Source of the DNA: Microlunatus parietis
Lineage (GTDB): Bacteria; Actinomycetota; Actinomycetes; Propionibacteriales; Propionibacteriaceae
Reading direction: 5' to 3'
Length of the DNA: 64,000 bases
Assembly (NCBI RefSeq): GCF_013407955.1
Contig: NZ_JACCBU010000001.1
Coordinates: 1,054,001 to 1,118,000 of the forward strand
Positions 26,687 to 34,760 of this stretch are shown here, piece by piece (position 1 is the stretch's first letter; the number at the start of each line of letters is the position of its first letter). A model generated the notes under the pieces. That model had not been told where the DNA came from and ran no database searches. It saw only the letters and a program-made list of their open reading frames with translations. A program made the position numbers and the translations under genes.

Positions 26687-27892
26687 CTAGCGACGGGACG
26701 GATCCAGTGGTGCGGGCGGGATCGGCTGGTCGTTCGCGGTCAGGTCGATGCCGAAGTCCTTGGCCCAGACCATGTGGGTGTCGATCTCGATGTCGTCGTG
26801 CTGCTCGGTCAGGGTGAAGACCCGGGCGCCGCGGAGCCGGTTCCGCTCCGCACCGGACAGGCCGTAGGTGCCGAAGCCTGTGTTGCCGGCGTAGCCGAGC
26901 AGCACACCGTAGTAGTCGCCGACGTAGGTGTTCACATGATCATGACCGCAGAAGACGCCCTTGACGTCGCCGCGGTCCAGGATCGCCGAGAACATGCCGC
27001 TGTTGATCGGGCCGGGGCACTCGTCCTCGTTCCGCTCGCCGACGATCTTGTGCCGGGCGACGGCGCGTTCATGATCGGCAGCCGACCGGCCGTCGACGCT
27101 GCCCCACCACATGAAGCGGTACTCCCACAGCGGGATATGGATGAACATCAAGCCGGGGACCAACCGACGGGCCTGGCGTTCCACCCGGCGGGAGGTCTCG
27201 GTGTACCAGTGCACCTGGTTCATCCGCAGCCAGTCCCAGGTCGGGTAACCCTCGAAGTCCTGGCCGGCGATCTTCTCCGGGGCGTAGCGGCCGCTGTCCA
27301 GCAGGAACAGGTTGAACGCCGGCCGGCGATCCTTCGAACCGTTGATGATCAGGTTCATGTTGCCGGTGCCGGTGACGTCGTCCGGGCCGGGCCGGTTCAG
27401 GTTGTGTGCGTACGAACGGTAGAAGGCGAGCATGTCGGGCTCGTCCAGGCCGGTGTCCGGCGTGGAGTCCTCGTCGTGGTTGCCGAACGTCACCGCCCAC
27501 GGGATCTTGCGATCCTCCATCGGCAGCACCACGTTGTTCATCGCCTGCCGCATCGCGAGCGCGTTCTCGCAGCCGCCGGTGATGTTGTCGCCGTTCATGA
27601 TCACGAGATCCGGCCGCACCGAGTCGAGCGTCTTCTCCATCAACTCGATCGTGCGGCGGTCGATCTGCTCGTCGTCCTGGGTGTCGTTGAACTGCACGAT
27701 GGTGAAGGTGCCGTCGTTGCCGAAGCTCAACTGCCGGTTGCCCCGGGGCTTGGCCTGAGCCGGGAACCCGTTCACCGCCGCCGCGCCGAGACCGACGGCG
27801 GCCGCCGCGCCGCCGATGCCGATGAACCGGCGCCGATCGATGCCGGGGGACGGTTCGTCCGTTCCGAGCAGGTGTTGATCATGGTCAGTCAC
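26687..27892 (-). CDS. Metallophosphoesterase, Tat-exported
   Basis: A 401-residue calcineurin-like phosphoesterase. A twin-arginine signal (DRRRFIGIGGAAAAVGLGAAAV) precedes the catalytic blocks FTIVQFNDTQDD (first metal motif has DTQ, where DxH is usual), LVIMNGDNITGG (GDN), TFGNHDED (GNHD), MFIHIPLWEY and GVFCGHDHVN (GHDHxN). These bind two metals. Long inserts distinguish it from nucleotidases; it resembles PhoD-independent Icc-like secreted phosphatases of purple-acid type. It is transcribed towards the sugar operon and has a repeat element 42 bp upstream of its start. Substrate unknown. Confidence 0.88.
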   Translation of the reverse strand: MTDHDQHLLGTDEPSPGIDRRRFIGIGGAAAAVGLGAAAVNGFPAQAKPRGNRQLSFGNDGTFTIVQFNDTQDDEQIDRRTIELMEKTLDSVRPDLVIMNGDNITGGCENALAMRQAMNNVVLPMEDRKIPWAVTFGNHDEDSTPDTGLDEPDMLAFYRSYAHNLNRPGPDDVTGTGNMNLIINGSKDRRPAFNLFLLDSGRYAPEKIAGQDFEGYPTWDWLRMNQVHWYTETSRRVERQARRLVPGLMFIHIPLWEYRFMWWGSVDGRSAADHERAVARHKIVGERNEDECPGPINSGMFSAILDRGDVKGVFCGHDHVNTYVGDYYGVLLGYAGNTGFGTYGLSGAERNRLRGARVFTLTEQHDDIEIDTHMVWAKDFGIDLTANDQPIPPAPLDPSRR

Positions 27893-27933
27893 AGTAGTCC
27901 CCCGTCTGCCGTCCGGCGCTGTCGGCCGGGAGG

Positions 27934-28100
27934 CTAGTGTCGCGCGTCCCTAGTTCCTTAACTGTTGGCGACGCCCAGGCACGCACCTCGCGGCGTTCTC
28001 CTCAGTCGATATATGACCCGATATGTCTTCCTCGTCGGCCTGGCGATGCACGCACCTGGACGCCGCCACCTGTCAAGGAACTAGGGACGCACGACACTAG
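27934..28100. repeat. 167-bp element with 28-bp terminal inverted repeats (MITE-like)
   Basis: The left arm begins CTAGTGTCGCGCGTCCCTAG at 27934 and continues TTCCTTAA; the right arm (28073-28100) is its reverse complement with 26 of 28 matches. The interior has no gene but contains repeated GCACGCACCT and a pair of CGATATATG / CGATATGT direct repeats. A partial third copy of the arm occurs at 29542-29561. No target duplication is evident beyond the palindromic CTAG end. With its flanks, it fills most of the 334-bp gene-free stretch 27893-28226; I see nothing else there. Confidence 0.8.
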
Positions 28101-28226
28101 GCGCCGGAGGCCTCCGCCACCGGTCCCTCAGCCGACGCCCAGATGACGAGTGGGTGACCAGCCGGCGGCGGCGTCGGACGCGGCCCGGGGAGGGGCTCGT
28201 CACGATGAGACGGCTAGGTTGGGGAC

Positions 28227-29543
28227 ATGTTCAGGAAGGACGAGGGCCAAGGCTCCTTCGACGCCTTCGACACCGTCAACGACCTGGTCGATCTCGGCTA
28301 TGAAGTCGGCGACGCTGATGATCACGACGAACTCGTACCGGACATCGAGGAGCCGGCGGACGGCTCCTGGGTGCCGCCGACCGCGGTCGAGAGACTGCTG
28401 TACCGGGACAAGGACGACCCGGATGTCTCCGGCTACCTGTCGATTCTCGCGACGGTCGGGGTGTACCACCTGGTGGCGATCACGGACGCCCATCCGGAAC
28501 CGCGGAAGCGTCGGCCGATCATCGCCGAGCCGAGCGAAGGACTGCGGGCGATGTCCGTCTACACCCTGGACGTGCTGCCTCGCCCCCACCCGAAGGTCGT
28601 CTACGAGTTCACCAATCTGCGCGGCCTGGTCAACCTGCTCACCGACGTCGACGTGCTGCTGGTCAATCCGGGAACGCCGTGTCAGAACATCCTGCAACTC
28701 GGCGACAAGATGATCCGGCTGATGCTCCAGCTGCACGACGAGTACTGGGAGCCCGGCTACTTCTCCGGCCGCGTCCTCACCCGGCAGAGCAACGCCACCG
28801 AGCCCGGCCCGCTGCTGCACGGTCTGGCCTGCGGCGCCCAGCTCTGCGCCACCAACGGCTACGCCTGGAACACCACGGAACACCACGGCAACGGCTACAG
28901 CGGGGAGCTCTCGCTGCTGGAACGATGGTGGGACGTCAAGGTCCGCGACGAGTGGCTGGAGATCCAGCGCCGACTGCTCGACCGCGACGTCGGCACGTCC
29001 GCCTGGGACGAGGTGCTGCACACCCGGAACCGGCTGGCTGATCATTTCGGTCGACCGATCGACGGCGACCAATGGCGGCATGGCGACGAGTCGGTGATCC
29101 GCCAGCACGTCGCGCAGTCCGGTGCTCCCGCCGATCCGGGTGCGAACCCGGAGCTCGACCAGGCCATCGCGCATCGGGGCGAGTTGATCATGAAGATCCT
29201 CAACTACGAGGAGCTGTTCCGCGTGGACGGCCTGCTCCCCGACGGCGGCTACGTACGGTCGACCGCCGCCTGGGACCTGGGCCGAGCCTCCGCCATGGCG
29301 CGCTGGGGCCGGAGCACCCGCTTCTGCACCCAGGCCGAGATGTTCGACGCCCTCCGCGAGCTCAGCCAGGAGGCCCAGCGCCACTACGCGTCCTGGGAGG
29401 AGTTCGGCGTCGGCTACATCCTCGGCCGCTGCATCCAGTTCGGCGGAGACATCTCGCGGGAGTGGTACACCGAGGCGTACGAGATCCACAAGATTCTGCT
29501 CAGCTACGAGCAGAGCCCCTGGCTCACCGTCCCGTTCCGCTAG
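28227..29543 (+). CDS. DUF1266 domain protein
   Basis: A 438-residue soluble protein. The C-terminal third carries the DUF1266 pattern: AAWDLGRASAMARWG, then FCTQAEMFDALRELSQEAQRHYASWEEFGVGYILGRCIQFGG and a final SPWLTVPF. The N-terminal 240 residues are rich in acidic residues and Trp and include a region around residues 75-160 that resembles a short alpha/beta domain. Function of DUF1266 is unknown; some members are linked to polymorphic-toxin or stress loci, but no such neighbours are seen here. The last codon and TAG stop lie within a copy of the 27934 repeat arm. Confidence 0.8.
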   Translation: MFRKDEGQGSFDAFDTVNDLVDLGYEVGDADDHDELVPDIEEPADGSWVPPTAVERLLYRDKDDPDVSGYLSILATVGVYHLVAITDAHPEPRKRRPIIAEPSEGLRAMSVYTLDVLPRPHPKVVYEFTNLRGLVNLLTDVDVLLVNPGTPCQNILQLGDKMIRLMLQLHDEYWEPGYFSGRVLTRQSNATEPGPLLHGLACGAQLCATNGYAWNTTEHHGNGYSGELSLLERWWDVKVRDEWLEIQRRLLDRDVGTSAWDEVLHTRNRLADHFGRPIDGDQWRHGDESVIRQHVAQSGAPADPGANPELDQAIAHRGELIMKILNYEELFRVDGLLPDGGYVRSTAAWDLGRASAMARWGRSTRFCTQAEMFDALRELSQEAQRHYASWEEFGVGYILGRCIQFGGDISREWYTEAYEIHKILLSYEQSPWLTVPFR

Positions 29544-31449
29544 TGTCGCGCGTCCTTAGTGCGGCGCGGGCGATGGCGTCGGTCTCGCGCAGGAAGCGCG
29601 AATCGGTGCCGGCGATCGGGCCGAGCTGGGTGCCGTAGAACAGGCCTTCCAGCGGGATGCCGCAGGCGAAGATCCGCGGCTGTTCGGCGCCGTCCGCCCC
29701 GATCAGCCGGTACGGTTCCGGGCCCACCTCGACCGCCCCGGAGTCGAACGGTTGATCATGGTCGGGGATCAGGTAGCTCCTGGCCAGCCCTTGATCACGG
29801 AGCCCGGCCAGCAAGGGGTCGGCGGTGGTCCGCAGGTCGGGCGGCGGGAGGTAGGCCTCGACGAACGCCGGCGCCGCCACCTCGCTGCCCAGCACCTGCG
29901 CCGACGACGCCACGAAGCCGACCTCCTGGTCCGCGATGATCATGCCCGGCCCCACCGGCCGGACCAGGCCGGCCTCGGTGAGCGCAATCAGTTCGGCGAT
30001 CCGCCGGGCCGGCGGGCCGCTGGCCAGCGAGCCGGCGAACCCCTTGTACCAGCGGTCCACCTCGGCGTCGTAGGAGTGCCCGAGCAGGCCGCCGTACCGG
30101 ACCAGGGTGCGCAAGGGCGTCCGGCCCTGGCCGAACATCACCGAGGCGACCTTGAGCGGACTGTCGTGCCCCAGCTCGGCCTCGGCCAGGTCGCGCCGGA
30201 GATCGGCGAGCCACCACTCCCGAAACTCCTCCGGCGAGTCGAAGCTGCGGCCGGCCAGTGGCCGGTCCCACTCGGAGAGGTCGGCCCGGTCGGCCGGGTC
30301 CGGGACCACCGACTCGATCGTCTCGGCCAGCTCGGCGGCATCCCAGGCACACTCCCGCAGCGCCTTCATGATCAACTCCGGGTCACCCGCGAACGCGTCC
30401 GGCCGGACCCGGTTCAGCGTCGCGTAGTAGATCGCGAGCGTGTCCTTGACGATCAACGGCCACAGGTCGGTCCGGAAGTCGATCCTGCCGCGTCGCTCCA
30501 GCCGGCCGACCACCTCGTCGGTGAGGAACGTGTGTGGGAGCTTCGGCGTCATCGTGCCGAAGAGGGCCTTGGCCCGGTACGGCGTGCCGCGGCCGGATCC
30601 GACGATCATGATCGGCTCGGCACCGCTCGGCCGATAGACCAGCCCCGCCCGGGAATCCTCGAACCGGCCGCCGCGGCCCTCGGTGAGCAGCGAGACGTAG
30701 TCGAAGAAGTTCATCCCGAGACCGCGCAGGATCACCGGTTGTCCGGCCGCTACTCCGGACAGGTCGCGGTCGATCGGGTTCGTCGGCCGGCCGTAGAAGC
30801 GACCATGATCACGAGCGTGATCGATCCGGTGCCGCTCCCGCTCCCCGGCCACCAGGTCCGCGTGCCCCGTGGCCAGCAGCACCGCGGCGGCGTCGATCAC
30901 CGTGCCGTCGGCCAGTTCGACCGCGACCCGGTCCGGCCCGGGATGCAGCGCGACGGCCGCCTGCCGGTGCTCGGCCACCCGCATCGTCGGCGGCAGCCGC
31001 TCCAGATCGGTACGGAAGCACCAGTCGAGATAGGCACCCAGCAGCCGGCGCGGCGGATGCGAGTGCGGCTTCATCGCGGCCGCCATCGCGGCCAGCTCCG
31101 GATCGGCGGCCTCGAGCTCGCCGTCGGCGATCCGGCGGCACCACTCGTACAGCGTCGGGCCGGGCACGATCGGGCCCTCGCACCGTACCGAATCGTCGGT
31201 GAAGTGGGTCGCGTCGTCGCACAGGGTGTTCATCAGCAGGTGGCCCGGCTGGTCCGGCCGCCAGATCCGGCCGCCGACCGGCGCCGGGTCGACCAGGTGG
31301 ATGATCACCGGCGTGTCCCCGGCCAGACCGGCGTTCGCGATCAGGCGCTCCACGAGCGACACGCCGCGAGGCCCGGCGCCGATGATCACGATCGCGTGCG
31401 GCGCCACGTCCTCGCTAGCCATGCGCGCGTTCCGCGCCGCGTCAACCAT
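29524..31449 (-). CDS. FAD/NAD(P)-binding protein (NAD_binding_9 / HpnW-like family)
   Basis: A 641-residue cytoplasmic protein. IVIIGAGPRGVSLVERLIAN near residue 18-38 is the dinucleotide fold; DPAPVGGRIWRPDQPGHLLMNTL and GPTLYEWCRRIADG follow the PF13454 pattern; AAAVLLATGH is the second nucleotide-contact motif. It is last in the operon opine dehydrogenase-binding protein-permeases, and its start (GTTGACGC...ATG 31449) overlaps the permease stop by 8 nt; an in-frame ATG at 31422 is equally possible. The last ten residues (ALRTRDTSGTGR) are encoded by the repeat at 29542, so the native C-terminus has been changed. Substrate unknown. Confidence 0.8.
   Translation of the reverse strand: MVDAARNARMASEDVAPHAIVIIGAGPRGVSLVERLIANAGLAGDTPVIIHLVDPAPVGGRIWRPDQPGHLLMNTLCDDATHFTDDSVRCEGPIVPGPTLYEWCRRIADGELEAADPELAAMAAAMKPHSHPPRRLLGAYLDWCFRTDLERLPPTMRVAEHRQAAVALHPGPDRVAVELADGTVIDAAAVLLATGHADLVAGERERHRIDHARDHGRFYGRPTNPIDRDLSGVAAGQPVILRGLGMNFFDYVSLLTEGRGGRFEDSRAGLVYRPSGAEPIMIVGSGRGTPYRAKALFGTMTPKLPHTFLTDEVVGRLERRGRIDFRTDLWPLIVKDTLAIYYATLNRVRPDAFAGDPELIMKALRECAWDAAELAETIESVVPDPADRADLSEWDRPLAGRSFDSPEEFREWWLADLRRDLAEAELGHDSPLKVASVMFGQGRTPLRTLVRYGGLLGHSYDAEVDRWYKGFAGSLASGPPARRIAELIALTEAGLVRPVGPGMIIADQEVGFVASSAQVLGSEVAAPAFVEAYLPPPDLRTTADPLLAGLRDQGLARSYLIPDHDQPFDSGAVEVGPEPYRLIGADGAEQPRIFACGIPLEGLFYGTQLGPIAGTDSRFLRETDAIARAALRTRDTSGTGR
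29542..29561 (+). repeat. Partial copy of the 27934 inverted-repeat arm at the junction of two convergent genes
   Basis: CTAGTGTCGCGCGTCCTTAG matches the left arm at 27934 with one substitution. It provides the TAG stop of the DUF1266 gene (29541-29543) and the last residues of the convergent FAD protein, so both reading frames end in it. Confidence 0.8.
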
Positions 31450-31462
31450 GCGCGCGTTCCGC
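31420..31462. repeat. Short direct duplication with 27-bp period
   Basis: CATGCGCGCGTTCCGC occurs at 31420-31435 and again at 31447-31462. Each copy holds one of the two candidate start codons of the FAD protein, so the duplication produced the alternative start. Confidence 0.75.
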
Positions 31463-32398
31463 CCGACGATAGCTGCGCAGGTAGAAGTAGGCGGCCCCGG
31501 TGAGCAGGATCGCCGTACAGACGGCGAGTGCGGAGGCCTGGCCGATGCTCTGCGCGTCGAAGGCCAGCGACCTGATCTCCAGCGGTACGGTCACGGCGGC
31601 CCGGTCCGGCCCGCCGCCGTTGGACAGCAGGAACGGCAGGTCGAAGTCGTACGCGGTCCAGATCGTGCGGAGCAGCGCGCCGGCCAGCACCACCGGGACG
31701 ATGGCGGGCAGCGTGACCGTGCTGAACCGGTGCCGAGCGCCGCCACCATCGACCGAGACCGCCTCGTACAACTCGCTCGGGACGGTCTGCAGCCGGGCCA
31801 GCACGATGATCACGAAGAACGGCGTGTACTTCCAGACGTTCACCACGATCACCGTGCCCAGCAGGGTCGACGGATCGCTGAGCCAGGACACCGGTGCGTC
31901 GATCAGGCCGATCGTCTGCAGCAGGTAGTTGATCAAGCCCGTGACGTCGTTGAACATGAACCGGAAGATCAGTGCGACGACGATCGCCGGCACCATGTAG
32001 GGAAAGAGCACCAGCCCGCGAGCCAGTCCCTGGAACCGCAGGCCGGCGTTCAGCAGCAGCGCGACGGCGACGCCGAGCACGACCTGGAGCACCAGGTTGG
32101 CCAGCGTCCAGACCACGCTGCGGCCGATCGAGGCCACCGTCTCCGGAGTAGAGAAGATCGCCACGTAGTTGCCCAGCCCGGCCCAGCTGGCCGCACCGGT
32201 GTTGATGTCCACGTCGTTGAACGAGTTCCAGGCCGCCATCGCGAACGGGTAGAACGCGAAGACGATGATCAACACGGCCGCCGGGGCGGCCATCGCCGCG
32301 GCCAGCTGCCGGTCCGACAGCCCGGACCGGCGCGCCCTCTCCGGGCCGCGGCCCTCGGTGCGGGCCTTGTCCCGCGAGCTGACGTACGAGCCGGTCAT
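31442..32398 (-). CDS. Carbohydrate ABC transporter permease, MalF type
   Basis: A 318-residue membrane protein with an about 40-residue charged N-terminus, six helices and EAA-like loop ELYEAVSVDGGGARHRFSTVTLPAI. ATG 32398 overlaps the upstream permease stop by 4 nt. It belongs to the third importer of the window. The frame is also open further upstream, but the coupled ATG is the natural start. Confidence 0.92.
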   Translation of the reverse strand: MTGSYVSSRDKARTEGRGPERARRSGLSDRQLAAAMAAPAAVLIIVFAFYPFAMAAWNSFNDVDINTGAASWAGLGNYVAIFSTPETVASIGRSVVWTLANLVLQVVLGVAVALLLNAGLRFQGLARGLVLFPYMVPAIVVALIFRFMFNDVTGLINYLLQTIGLIDAPVSWLSDPSTLLGTVIVVNVWKYTPFFVIIVLARLQTVPSELYEAVSVDGGGARHRFSTVTLPAIVPVVLAGALLRTIWTAYDFDLPFLLSNGGGPDRAAVTVPLEIRSLAFDAQSIGQASALAVCTAILLTGAAYFYLRSYRRAERAHG

Positions 32399-33267
32399 CC
32401 GCGCACCGCCCCTTCCCCGATCCCGGAGATCAGCCAACGCTGCGCCACCAGGAACAAGATCACCACCGGCGCCACGATGGTCAGCGCGGCCGCCATCAGC
32501 AGGCCCCAGGACTCGGTGCCCATATGGCCCATCAGCAGGAAGATCGCGGCGTTGGCCGGCAGTTTCGAGTTGGTCGTCATCAGCGTGGAGGCGAACAGGT
32601 ACTCGCTCCAGGCCGCGTTGAACGTGAAGATGCCGGTGCTGATCAGCCCGGGCGCGGCCTGCGGCAGCACGACCCGCAGGAACGCCCCGAACCGGGTGCA
32701 CCGGTCGATCATGGCGGCCTCCTCGATGTCCACCGCGATGCCGGTGAAGTAGGACCGTAGGATCCACAGCGCGAACGGCAGCAGCGTCGCGGTGTAGAGC
32801 ACGGCCAGCGCCACCCGGTTGTCGCCGAGTCCCGACCCGAACAGGATCTGGGTCACCGGCACCAGCACCAGGATCGGCGGGATCAGGTACGCCACCAGGG
32901 AGAGCTCGCCCAGCACCCGGACCAGCCGGAAGTCGAACCGGGCCATCGCGTAGGCCGCCAGCGTGCCGAAGATCAGCGCGCCGAGCGTCGCCACGGCCGA
33001 GATGACCAGGCTGTTGATCACGTAGGTGCCGAACCCGTACAGCGTGAACAGGGACACGAAGTGATCACCGGTCAGCTGCTGCGGGAACAGCGTCGGCGGG
33101 TACGCGGCGATCTCCGAGTCGGGCCGGATCGCGTTGATCAACACCCAGACCAGCGGGCCGGCCGAGACCACCAGCACCACGATCAACATCAGGTACTGCA
33201 GGACCCGGACCGGCCGCGGCCCGCGACGCCGGCCCTTCGACAGGCTCAGGGCGGGCGAAGCCGCCAC
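32395..33267 (-). CDS. Carbohydrate ABC transporter permease, MalG type, with repeat-derived N-terminus
   Basis: A 290-residue membrane protein. GTG 33267 shares one base with the TAG of the upstream binding protein. The first about 14 residues (ASPALSLSKGRRRGP) are encoded by a half copy of the CCCTTCGACAGGCTCAGGG repeat (33232-33251), and the normal permease N-terminus begins at RPVRVLQYLMLIVVLVV. Six helices; EAA loop IEEAAMIDRCTRFGAFLRVVLPQAAP. Its C-terminus (SGIGEGAVRG) is of the CUT1 type. Confidence 0.9.
   Translation of the reverse strand: MAASPALSLSKGRRRGPRPVRVLQYLMLIVVLVVSAGPLVWVLINAIRPDSEIAAYPPTLFPQQLTGDHFVSLFTLYGFGTYVINSLVISAVATLGALIFGTLAAYAMARFDFRLVRVLGELSLVAYLIPPILVLVPVTQILFGSGLGDNRVALAVLYTATLLPFALWILRSYFTGIAVDIEEAAMIDRCTRFGAFLRVVLPQAAPGLISTGIFTFNAAWSEYLFASTLMTTNSKLPANAAIFLLMGHMGTESWGLLMAAALTIVAPVVILFLVAQRWLISGIGEGAVRG
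33232..33251 (-). repeat. Half copy of the REP-like repeat inside a permease gene
   Basis: Matches the arm at 11810-11829 (GCCCTTCGACAGGCTCAGGG) exactly. It is in frame with the permease and read as LSLSKG, the same peptide as in the amidohydrolase linker. Confidence 0.88.
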
Positions 33268-34760
33268 TAGCGGCTCACCTCGGGCTTCCAGTCCGGGTTC
33301 TTGGCCCGCCAGGCATCGGCCTTCTCCCCCATCAGCTTCGCGGTCTTCTGCCAGGCCGCGTCCACCGACTCGCCCTTGAGCAGGATGTCCTGGAACATGG
33401 TCCCGTCCAGCGGCGGCGACGGCCAGATGTCGGGCGCCCACGGGCACATGTTCAAGATCTTGCCGTCGAAGGTCTTGGCGGTGACGGCGCCCATCGACAC
33501 CGACGAGGTCATCGCGTTGGGCACCTGCTCGATGAAGGTCTGCAGCCACTCCTTGCGCTTGGCCAGGTAGCCCTCGGTCGCGCCGGCGATCTTGTCCTGC
33601 ATCAGCTTCAGCACGCTCTTCATCGGCGGCAGCAGGTGGCCCGGCACCGTCAGCGCGAACGCCAGCGCGTCCTCGCCGGTGGTCAACCGGCGCAGGAAAT
33701 CCTTGGCCAGGTCCGGATCGGAGGTGCGCGCGTACAGGCCGTACTGCTGGCCGGAGCCGAAGTGCAGCTGGCCGGTCATGAACGGCCCGGCCGGGATCGG
33801 CATCACGCCGGTGTTGTCGGCGACCTTGGCGGCGCGGTCGTCGATCGTCACGCCGAGCCGGCCCGGGAAGGTGGCGAACGCAGCCTGGCCGGCGCTGTAG
33901 ATCGTCACGATGTCGCCGTACGCGGCGTTGTAGAGCGATTTCGGCGCGTACTTCATGATGTCGGTGAACCGCCGCACCGCATCCCGGACCTCGGGCTGGT
34001 CGAAGGTCAGCTTGCCTTCGGTGTCGAAGTAGTCCCAGCCGGACTGGTAGATGTACGGCGCGAAGAACTGCAGCGGCAGCTGCGCGGTCGCCCCGACCGC
34101 CATCGCGATGCCGACCTGGTTCTCGCCATCCCTTTGGTGCAAGGCTTTCACGGCGTTCAGGTACTCGTCGTACGACGTCGGCACCGGCAGCCCGGCGGCG
34201 TCCAGCAGGTCCTTGCGGTAGTAGACCAGCGACGAGTTCGACTGCAGCGGGATGCCGTAGTCGTGGCCGCCGATCACGATCCGGGTGCCGGGCAGGAAGT
34301 CGTCCTTGCCGATCTCCTCGACAAGATCATCGAGCTCGGCCAGGTGGCCGGCCTGCTGGAAGTCGGAGAACGAGCTGACCGCCGGCGAGAAGATCCCGAC
34401 GTCGACGTTGTTCTGGAACGCGGTGGTCAGATACTGCAGCTGGTTCGCGTCCGCGTAGACGGTCACCTTGACCGTCTTGCCCGGATGGTCCTTCTCGAAC
34501 TTGGCGATCACCATGTTGTAGAAGGCAAGCGTGGCCGGGTCGTTCTCCACCGTGTAGAGCGGGACCACGTTCGGATCGCCGCCGCGTTCCGAAGACCCGC
34601 CGGCCGGCTGCTGGGTGAGGCCACCACCGCAGGCCGTCAGCAGTGCGGCCGAGGAGAGGCCCATGGCGGCGGTCAGGAAGCCGCGCCGGCTGATGTCGCC
34701 GGCGACCAGCTGCCCGCGCAGCCGCCGTAGTTGATCAAGGTCATTCCGTACCGACGACAT
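33267..34760 (-). CDS. Sugar ABC transporter substrate-binding lipoprotein (family 1)
   Basis: A 497-residue protein. SD AAGGA lies 6 nt before ATG 34760. The signal region ISRRGFLTAAMGLSSAALLTAC combines a twin-Arg-like motif and a lipobox (LTAC). Core blocks include YADANQLQYLTTAFQNNVDVGIFSP, YGIPLQSNSSLVYYRKDLLDAAG and PGHLLPPMKSVLKLM. Its start overlaps the preceding opine-dehydrogenase-like gene by 20 bp, so the two are coupled. It supplies the receptor for the permeases at 31442-33267. Confidence 0.92.
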   Translation of the reverse strand: MSSVRNDLDQLRRLRGQLVAGDISRRGFLTAAMGLSSAALLTACGGGLTQQPAGGSSERGGDPNVVPLYTVENDPATLAFYNMVIAKFEKDHPGKTVKVTVYADANQLQYLTTAFQNNVDVGIFSPAVSSFSDFQQAGHLAELDDLVEEIGKDDFLPGTRIVIGGHDYGIPLQSNSSLVYYRKDLLDAAGLPVPTSYDEYLNAVKALHQRDGENQVGIAMAVGATAQLPLQFFAPYIYQSGWDYFDTEGKLTFDQPEVRDAVRRFTDIMKYAPKSLYNAAYGDIVTIYSAGQAAFATFPGRLGVTIDDRAAKVADNTGVMPIPAGPFMTGQLHFGSGQQYGLYARTSDPDLAKDFLRRLTTGEDALAFALTVPGHLLPPMKSVLKLMQDKIAGATEGYLAKRKEWLQTFIEQVPNAMTSSVSMGAVTAKTFDGKILNMCPWAPDIWPSPPLDGTMFQDILLKGESVDAAWQKTAKLMGEKADAWRAKNPDWKPEVSR

